A DNA stretch of 64,000 bases from a bacterium (GTDB lineage: Bacteria > Krumholzibacteriota > Krumholzibacteriia > LZORAL124-64-63): NCBI GenBank assembly GCA_016712675.1, contig JADJQR010000001.1, positions 3,472,001 to 3,536,000 of the forward strand, in the 5' to 3' direction. This document shows, piece after piece, positions 58,503 to 64,000 of this stretch. Positions within the stretch are counted from its first letter, which is position 1. Each line of letters starts with the position of its first letter. Under the pieces are notes generated by a model. The model was not told the DNA's origin. It saw only the letters and a program-made list of their open reading frames with translations, and ran no database searches. Both the position numbers and the translations under genes were made by a program.

Positions 58503-59456
58503 ATGATCAACAAAATCGGTATCGTCGGCGGCGGCAACATCGGCGGCGTGCTCGCGGCCGAAATCGTTTCGCGCCGGCTGGCGCGCAACGTCGCGCTGGT
58601 CGACGTCAAGGGACCGGACCTCGCGGCCGGCAAGTGCCTGGACATCGCCGAGGCGACGCCCGTCTACGGCACCGACGTGAACATCGTCGGCAGCAAGAAC
58701 TACGACATCCTCGCCGGCTCGGACTTCGTGATCAACACCGCCGGCGTGCCGCGCACGATGCGCCCGGACGGCACCTACCCCTCGCGCGACGAGCTGCTGG
58801 CCATCAACCTGAAGATCACCGACCTGGTGGCCGACGGCATCAACAAGTTCGCGCCCGGCGCGTTCATCATCTCGATCGCCAACCCGCTGGACGCCATCGT
58901 CTACCGCCTGTTCAAGAAGACCAAGTGCGATCCGAAGCGGATCATGGGCATGGCCGGCGTGCTCGACTCGGCACGCTACAAGTTCTTCGTGGCCGAGGCC
59001 GCGGGCGTGTCCGTGGAGAACGTCGAGGCGGTCGTGCTGGGCGGCCACGGCGACACCATGGTGCCCATCCGCAGCGCCTGCCGCATCTACGGCCTGCCGG
59101 TGGAGCAATTCGTTCCCCTGAAGAAGCTTGAAGCGATCGAGGACCGCACGCGCAACGCGGGCGGCGAGGTCGTCAAGCTGCTGGGCTCGGGCTCGGCCTT
59201 CGTCAGCCCCGCCGTCAGCGCGCTGGAGATGGTCGAGGCCATCGCCTACGACAAGAAGAAGATCGTGCCGGTCTGCGCACTGCTGCAGGGCGAGTACGCG
59301 GTCAAGGGCCTGTTCGTGGGCGTGCCCTGCCTGCTGGGCAAGGACGGCATCGAGAAGATCATCAAGATCAAGCTGACGCCCGAAGAAGCGGCCGCGCTGA
59401 AGAAGTCGGTGGCCGCGGTGAAGAAGACCTGCGCCGAGGTGGACGCCGCGAAGTAG
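58503..59456 (+). CDS. mdh: Malate dehydrogenase (LDH-like)
   Basis: A 317-residue NAD-dependent dehydrogenase of the LDH-like MDH group, oxidising malate to oxaloacetate. The dinucleotide site is IGIVGGGNIGGVLAAE, the catalytic and substrate-binding parts are TAGVPRTMRPDG...SRDELL, IANPLDAIVY, MAGVLDSARYKFF and VLGGHGDTMVPI with the catalytic His. The Arg in the active-site loop (PRTMRPDG) favours malate over lactate. The ATG at 58503 has AAGGAG nine bases upstream. It is probably a core TCA-cycle gene, with a single promoter region in the 180 bases shared with the divergent methyltransferase. Confidence 0.92.
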   Translation: MINKIGIVGGGNIGGVLAAEIVSRRLARNVALVDVKGPDLAAGKCLDIAEATPVYGTDVNIVGSKNYDILAGSDFVINTAGVPRTMRPDGTYPSRDELLAINLKITDLVADGINKFAPGAFIISIANPLDAIVYRLFKKTKCDPKRIMGMAGVLDSARYKFFVAEAAGVSVENVEAVVLGGHGDTMVPIRSACRIYGLPVEQFVPLKKLEAIEDRTRNAGGEVVKLLGSGSAFVSPAVSALEMVEAIAYDKKKIVPVCALLQGEYAVKGLFVGVPCLLGKDGIEKIIKIKLTPEEAAALKKSVAAVKKTCAEVDAAK

Positions 59457-59542
59457 GTGGTGCCCCCGGGTGCCCGGCCAATCATCACGAATCCATCACG
59501 CCGCCGCCGGCGCCGCGAGGCCCGGCGGCGGCCTCATGTGCG

Positions 59543-59571
59543 TTGAGATCCGCGCTCGCATCCTGTACAAT
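59543..59571 (+). promoter_or_regulatory. Sigma70-type promoter for the M14 carboxypeptidase
   Basis: TTGAGA (59543-59548), 17-base spacer, TACAAT (59566-59571). Transcription would start near 59578, about 40 bases before the ATG. Confidence 0.6.
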
Positions 59572-59616
59572 GATGAGGTCGCAGCCCCGGCCCTTCAACC
59601 GATCTGGAGACCAGAC

Positions 59617-62205
59617 ATGCCTCGCCCCCTGCCCGTGCTCGCGGCGGCACTCTGCCTGCTGCTGTCCCTGGCTGCCTCGGCCGCCGAACTCCGCCACGAC
59701 CTGGTGCGCGTGCCGCTGACCGACCCTGCGAAGGTCGAATGGCTGCGCCAGAACCGGAATGCCTTCGACATCGTGCGCGAAAAGCCCGGCGTCGAGGCGC
59801 ATATCGCCTGCCGCCCCGGCGACGAGGCAGCCCTGCGCGAGGCCGGCCTGATGCCCGAGGTCCTGCTGCGCGACATGGAGACCGCCTACTCCTACGGCGA
59901 CAAGGGCGTCGGCTTCGGCGTCTTCCACACGTTCAGCGAGAACGTGGCCTTCATGGACAGCCTGCGCATGCAGTACCCGCACGTCATCAGCGCGAAATGG
60001 TCCATCGGCACCACCTACCAGGGGCGCGACATCTGGGCCTACCGCCTGTCCGACAACCCGGACGTGGACGAGACCGAGCCCGAGGTCCTGATCGACGGCA
60101 CGCACCACGCGCGCGAGATCATGGCCGCCGAGTTCCCGATCATGTTCGCCAAGTACCTGTGCGAGAACTATGACACCGACCCGGCTATCCGGTGGCTGGT
60201 CGACAACCGCGAGCTGTACCTGATCCCGGTCGTCAATCCTGACGGCTTCGTCTACAACGAGACGACCAACCCCAGCGGCGGCGGCATGTGGCGCAAGAAC
60301 CGCTCGCCGCAGGCGGGCGGGCAGTACGGCGTCGACCTGAACCGCAACTACCCCAAGAACTGGGGCTACGACGACAGCGGCAGCAGCCCCTATCCGGCCG
60401 ACATCACCTACCGCGGGCCGTCGGCCGCCAGCGAGCTCGAGACGCAGGCGATGATCAACTTCGTCAACGGCCGCCAGATCATCACGCACGACTCGGTACA
60501 CACCTATTCGGGCCTGACGCTCTACCCGTGGGGCTACGTCGATACGCCGACGCCGCACGACGTGGCGTTCCAGTATCTCGCCCAGAAGATGACCGCTCAG
60601 AACAACTACGAGTACGGCCGCCCCGGCGCCGTGCTCTACGACGTCAACGGCGGCACCTTCGACACGTTCTACGGCACCACGACGTTCCACCCGGCCATCT
60701 TCAGCATGTCGAACGAGATCGGCAGCTACGGGTTCTGGCCGCCGGAAGCCAATCGCCCCATCGAGTTCCAGGAGAACCTCGAGGCGCACCTGGTCCTGAT
60801 GCGCGCCGCGGGCGTCTACCTGTCGGTGCACACCCCGGTGGTCAACACGGCCGCCAAGGCGGTCAACCCCGGCGACGACGGCACGCTCAGCTTCTCCATC
60901 GAGAACGAGTCGGTGGCCGCCAGCGCGCTGAACGTCACGGTCTCGGTCGCGACCGACGACCCCTGGATCCAGCTGGGCGCCGCTTCGCGCAGCGTGGGCT
61001 CGGTGGCCGCCATGGGCACGGCGACGCTGGCCGGCAACCCGATCCCCTTCAGCGTGGATGCGGCCTGCCCCGCCGGCCACCAGGTACAGCTTGTGGTGAC
61101 CGTGCACCAGCCGGGCGGCGGCGACGTCGACTTCCCGCTCGCGTTCACGGTGGGCGCACCGCAGCTGATCTTCAGCGACAGCTTCGAGTCGGGCACCACC
61201 AACTGGACGCTGAGCGGCACCTGGGCCACGACCACCGCCCAGTACCACAGCGCCACGCGTTCGCTGACCGACACGCCGTCCGGCCAGTACACCAACAACA
61301 GCACCACGTCCGCGCGGCTGAACGGCACGTACCGCGCGGCGACGCTGCGCTTCTGGCACCGCTACGCGACGGAGTCCGGCTACGACTTCTGCCAGGTGCA
61401 GGTGTCTGCGAACGGTGGTGCCTGGACCACGCTCGCCTCCTACGACGGCACGCTGTCGACATGGACCCAGGTGTCACTGGACCTGTCGACCTATGCCGGC
61501 CAGGACCTGGCGTTCCGGTTCCAGCTGACGACCGATGTCTCGGTGCTGGGCGACGGCTGGTACATCGACGACGTGGAGTTGCAGGGCGCCGTGGCGCCGT
61601 TCACGATGTCGCCGCCGGTAGCGCTTGCGCCGTTGGGCGGCGCCGTGACGGGCGCGCAGCCGGCCCTGACGGTCGCCAACAGCGCCGTGCCCGGCGGCGG
61701 GGCTGCCGTGTACGGATTCCGGGTCTACGGCGATGTCGCCTGCACGCAGCTGGTGGCCGCGGCCGACGACGTGGCCGAACAGGCCGGGCAGACTGCCTGG
61801 ACGCCTGCGGCCCTCGCTGCCGGCGCCTACTGGTGGCGCGCCTGGTCCGGTGATGGCACCGAGCGCACCGCGCTGACGGCGCCGGAGTCCTTCACGGTGC
61901 AGCCGTTCGTCTCGGGTGTCGCGACGGGTCTCGTGGCCGGCCTGCGCGTGCTCGGCAGCGCCGGCGCCGACGGCGCCCGCTTCATGTTGACGCTGCCGGC
62001 CAGTGCGGACGTGACCGTGGACATCCACGACGCCCGTGGCGCCCGTGTGCGCCGGGTCTTCAGCGGCAGCCTCGAGGGCGGCGAGCGCCCGCTGGCCTGG
62101 GACGGCCGCGACGGCCAGGGCCGCGGGGTGGCCAGCGGCATCTACTTCGTGCGCGCGCAGTTGGCTGGGCAGAACCTCGTCGGGCGCTTGGTGATCGTGC
62201 GCTAG
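59617..62205 (+). CDS. Secreted M14 carboxypeptidase with jelly-roll and sorting domains
   Basis: An 862-residue exported zinc carboxypeptidase. Signal peptide (1-23), a propeptide-like region to about 90, then an M14 domain: zinc ligands in DGTHHAREIM (His164, Glu167), substrate arginines in RKNRSPQ and DLNRNYPKNWG, a zinc His near HDSVHTYSGL, and the catalytic Glu in SMSNEIGSYGFWPPE. The layout resembles carboxypeptidase T. A beta domain of the bacterial-Ig type, a jelly-roll (FSDSFESGTTNWTLSG) and a C-terminal FlgD-like domain ending in LVGRLVIVR follow. Opening of the last domain lacks the NPFNP motif. GGAG lies seven bases before ATG 59617. A digestive or matrix role is likely. Confidence 0.9.
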   Translation: MPRPLPVLAAALCLLLSLAASAAELRHDLVRVPLTDPAKVEWLRQNRNAFDIVREKPGVEAHIACRPGDEAALREAGLMPEVLLRDMETAYSYGDKGVGFGVFHTFSENVAFMDSLRMQYPHVISAKWSIGTTYQGRDIWAYRLSDNPDVDETEPEVLIDGTHHAREIMAAEFPIMFAKYLCENYDTDPAIRWLVDNRELYLIPVVNPDGFVYNETTNPSGGGMWRKNRSPQAGGQYGVDLNRNYPKNWGYDDSGSSPYPADITYRGPSAASELETQAMINFVNGRQIITHDSVHTYSGLTLYPWGYVDTPTPHDVAFQYLAQKMTAQNNYEYGRPGAVLYDVNGGTFDTFYGTTTFHPAIFSMSNEIGSYGFWPPEANRPIEFQENLEAHLVLMRAAGVYLSVHTPVVNTAAKAVNPGDDGTLSFSIENESVAASALNVTVSVATDDPWIQLGAASRSVGSVAAMGTATLAGNPIPFSVDAACPAGHQVQLVVTVHQPGGGDVDFPLAFTVGAPQLIFSDSFESGTTNWTLSGTWATTTAQYHSATRSLTDTPSGQYTNNSTTSARLNGTYRAATLRFWHRYATESGYDFCQVQVSANGGAWTTLASYDGTLSTWTQVSLDLSTYAGQDLAFRFQLTTDVSVLGDGWYIDDVELQGAVAPFTMSPPVALAPLGGAVTGAQPALTVANSAVPGGGAAVYGFRVYGDVACTQLVAAADDVAEQAGQTAWTPAALAAGAYWWRAWSGDGTERTALTAPESFTVQPFVSGVATGLVAGLRVLGSAGADGARFMLTLPASADVTVDIHDARGARVRRVFSGSLEGGERPLAWDGRDGQGRGVASGIYFVRAQLAGQNLVGRLVIVR

Positions 62206-62230
62206 GGCCCAGTCGGACCGTCACAACGTT

Positions 62231-62287
62231 CGAGACGGCGGGCCCGCCGCTCCCACCCGGGAGACGGCGGGCCTGCCGGTTTCTTGG
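62231..62287 (+). terminator. Possible terminator after the carboxypeptidase gene
   Basis: A direct repeat of GAGACGGCGGGCC about 30 bases apart lets CCGCCGCTCCC pair imperfectly with GGGAGACGGCGG, and the tail ends in GGTTTCTTGG. It lies 26-80 bases after the stop at 62205. Confidence 0.4.
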
Positions 62288-62343
62288 CTGGTGGTGCGGG
62301 GGCTTCGACGTCCGCTCTCTGTTCACAACCGCGATTCCGTCGT

Positions 62344-62361
62344 TGGTTGACCGGTCAACCA
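62344..62361. repeat. Palindromic repeat R7
   Basis: TGGTTGACCGGTCAACCA, a perfect 18-base palindrome. Centre 62352.5. It lies in the 238-base space between the carboxypeptidase gene and the 3' end of the Hcp-like gene. Confidence 0.88.
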
Positions 62362-62443
62362 TTGGCGGAATCCGCACTCGCGAAAGCGCGCGGGCGCGAA
62401 TCGCTTACCGTGGCCACAAGTCCTGCACGCGCCGCGCCAGCTG

Positions 62444-63271
62444 TCAGCGCAAGACGGTCAGGCGCTGAGTCACCTCGCGGTCGGGCGACGTCAGCCGGGC
62501 CAGGTAGACGCCCTGCCCTACGCGCCGGCCCTGCTCATCGGTGCCGTCCCAGGCCACCGAGCCGCCGCCGGCCGGCGTCCAGCCGCTGTGCAGTTCCCGT
62601 ACGCGGTGGCCGCGCAGGTCGTACAGCGCCAGCACGGCGTTGCTGTCGGCCGGCAGGGAGAAGCGGAACTCCGCCGGGCCCTGCGTCGGATTGGGCGACG
62701 GGGACAGCAGCAGGCCCTTGGCTAGGGTCTCGGGCGTCGAGGAGGAGAACGGGTTCCAGTCGAAGAAGGCCGTCGTGCCTTCCAGCAGGTCGGTGATCTC
62801 GACCGCGCGGTAGGCGAAGGACAGGCTCACGAAGGGACGGGAATCGCCGCTGCCGCCGGTCTGGCTCGTGCTCGCCAGGAGGGCGTCGAACAGTTCCAGG
62901 CGCAGGAGCACATCCCCGGTCACGTCGTCGACCCACTCCAGGCGCAGCGCCGAGAACGGTTCGATCGCCGCCAGGGCCGACAGCAGCCTGACCGTCGAGC
63001 GGTCCGACAGCGACGAGATCACCAGCGGCGTCGTCTGCGGCGCCCCGGCCGCAGCGCCCCCCGGGCCGATGGGGATCGAGACCGAGTGCTGGAAGCTGAG
63101 GCACTCGATCCAGTCCTCATGGCCCTGGGCCGTGGACTCGCCCTCGATGTGGCCCCAGGTGCCGTTCTCGGCATAGAGGTAGAGCCGACCGCTGGCGTGC
63201 GCCGCACAGGGCACCACCAGCAGGGCAAGGGCGAACCCAGCAAGTTGGGGGCGGAAGCGGTGGCGATTCAT
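62444..63271 (-). CDS. Secreted Hcp-like protein with FlgD-like C-terminal domain
   Basis: A 275-residue exported protein. Signal peptide (1-27, ending AAHAS), then a domain of about 140 residues that matches the Hcp (type VI tube) fold: YLYAENGTWGHIEGESTAQG, WIECLSFQHSVSIPIGPGG, PLVISSLSDRSTVRLLSAL, LRLELFDALLAST and VSLSFAYRAVEITDLLEG. A FlgD-like sorting domain follows, opened by SPSPNPTQGPAEFRF and ending in RLTVLR. Type VI Hcp is normally a leaderless cytoplasmic ring. AAAGGAG lies five bases before the ATG. Repeats R8-R9 lie upstream and R7 downstream of the gene. The role is unknown. Confidence 0.78.
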   Translation of the reverse strand: MNRHRFRPQLAGFALALLVVPCAAHASGRLYLYAENGTWGHIEGESTAQGHEDWIECLSFQHSVSIPIGPGGAAAGAPQTTPLVISSLSDRSTVRLLSALAAIEPFSALRLEWVDDVTGDVLLRLELFDALLASTSQTGGSGDSRPFVSLSFAYRAVEITDLLEGTTAFFDWNPFSSSTPETLAKGLLLSPSPNPTQGPAEFRFSLPADSNAVLALYDLRGHRVRELHSGWTPAGGGSVAWDGTDEQGRRVGQGVYLARLTSPDREVTQRLTVLR

Positions 63272-63406
63272 GGCTTCTCCTTTGGCTGGAGGCGGTCCGG
63301 GTGCATACCGGATGGGAGCTCTCATGGATCAGGAGACCTGGCGGAGGTTGCCGTCACACGGCGGCCGCGGGGAACGGCTCGGCGTTCACCATGGCGAAAC
63401 CGGAGC

Positions 63407-63424
63407 TGGTTGACCGGTCAACCA
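63407..63424. repeat. Palindromic repeat R8
   Basis: TGGTTGACCGGTCAACCA, perfect. Centre 63415.5, 56 bases before R9. Confidence 0.88.
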
Positions 63425-63462
63425 ATAGGGACCCGGCAATCCCGACCATGGAGCGATGGGAG

Positions 63463-63480
63463 TCGTTGACCGGTCAACCA
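63463..63480. repeat. Palindromic repeat R9
   Basis: TCGTTGACCGGTCAACCA. Centre 63471.5. Confidence 0.86.
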
Positions 63481-63621
63481 GCGGCTGAAAACGGTATGCG
63501 CGAGAGAGAGAGCGGCCGCCAATCGACGATGGCGCCCCCACGCAAGCGGCGGACCCTCCGCCGGACCCAAGGTCCGCGGACAGCCCGCCGCTCCCGTTCG
63601 TGACGAGGCCCCCCGAGGGGA

Positions 63622-64000
63622 CTAGAAGATGTTCCAGAGCATCTGGTTGGTGACCTCATGGTGGAACATGATCTCGGATCTCTTGATCACGTTCCCCATG
63701 TCCCGCGGACACCGATGTGCCACCATCTCCTTCAGCTCGCCGTACTTCACGTGCGAGACGTCGCCCAGCATGTCGCGCACCCACGCGCTGCGACGATGGC
63801 ACCCGATGGCCTCGTAGATGTTGCCCGGCAGGATCCTCTTGCGGATCCGCTTGGGCGCCGGCGCGTCGGCGTCCGGCTCGGGGCCCTCGAAGCCCGTCCG
63901 CGCCAGCGCGTAGATCACCATGTACGGGTTCGAGTCCGGGCCCACCGAGCGCACCTCGATCCGCTGCCCGCCCTTGCCCGCCAGCGGAATGCGGATCATG
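63622..64000 (-). CDS. glnA: Glutamine synthetase, C-terminal part
   Basis: About 125 residues of the C-terminal catalytic domain of a glutamine synthetase, running off the right edge. The IRIPLAGKGGQRIEVRSVGPDSNPYMVIYALARTGFEG segment (read in parts) has the family IExRxxDxxxNPY pattern that binds glutamate and ammonia. It continues with ILPGNIYEAIGCHRRSAWVRDMLGD and YGELKEMVAHRC. The length and tail are like GlnA. ATG near the edge (63999) is only internal, so the true start is outside. The upstream gene is outside the window, so the type (GSI or GSIII) cannot be judged. Confidence 0.75.
   Translation of the reverse strand, partial: MIRIPLAGKGGQRIEVRSVGPDSNPYMVIYALARTGFEGPEPDADAPAPKRIRKRILPGNIYEAIGCHRRSAWVRDMLGDVSHVKYGELKEMVAHRCPRDMGNVIKRSEIMFHHEVTNQMLWNIF

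Larger units (their letters stand above)
63272..63621 (-). other. 350-base intergenic region with two palindromes
   Basis: It lies between glutamine synthetase and the Hcp-like gene, both leftward. It contains repeats R8 and R9 and GC-rich, low-complexity sequence with an (AG)n-like GAGAGAGAGAG run near 63502. I see no gene. Confidence 0.6.

Overview
The window looks like the chromosome of a high-GC, Gram-negative bacterium from the uncultured FCB-type lineages (Krumholzibacteriota or Eisenbacteria-like). This is an inference. It rests on many secreted proteins that end in an NPFNP-type, FlgD-like C-terminal domain, on outer-membrane polysaccharide export genes, on futalosine-route menaquinone genes (mqnC, mqnA), and on a complete topoisomerase VI pair, which is uncommon in bacteria. 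I saw no rRNA or tRNA genes, no cas genes and no transposase genes.

Layout. 0-9.5 kb: secreted protein, membrane metallopeptidase, sirtuin, sensor kinase, glycosyltransferase, a trans-sulfuration enzyme and a large protein whose C-terminal half resembles RelA/SpoT nucleotidyltransferases. 9.5-19.7 kb: two paralogous secreted TIM-barrel glycosidase-like proteins, a sulfotransferase, mqnC, a 1368-residue secreted CotH-like protein and mqnA. 19.9-44.6 kb: a surface polysaccharide locus with sugar-modifying enzymes, four GT4 glycosyltransferases plus a DUF354 protein, flippase, polymerase/ligase, an ExeA-type ATPase fused to a SPOR domain, an MBOAT/SGNH acylation pair, chain-length and export proteins, a P-loop protein lacking its lysine, and a DegT aminotransferase. 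It is split into blocks on both strands, several with recognisable promoters.

44.8-64 kb: secreted proteins, a hipBA module with a well-formed promoter and three matching operator-like palindromes, topoisomerase VI (B then A), a MarR-type regulator, an atypical response regulator, an EF-hand protein, a Nudix protein, malate dehydrogenase, a modular M14 carboxypeptidase, a secreted Hcp-like protein and the C-terminus of a glutamine synthetase.

Three signals look most worth following. First, a perfect or near-perfect palindrome (GGTTGACCGGTCAACC) occurs nine times, often at a 55-56 bp spacing, and brackets two single genes (the MarR gene and the Hcp-like gene). One copy supplies the stop codon of the MarR gene. 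Second, three unrelated secreted proteins end in the same short motif, G-x-V-K-[AS]-L-[aromatic]-R, immediately before the stop, which suggests an undescribed sorting or processing tag. Third, the hipBA promoter carries three 14-bp operator-like sites at 50 and 49 bp spacing.
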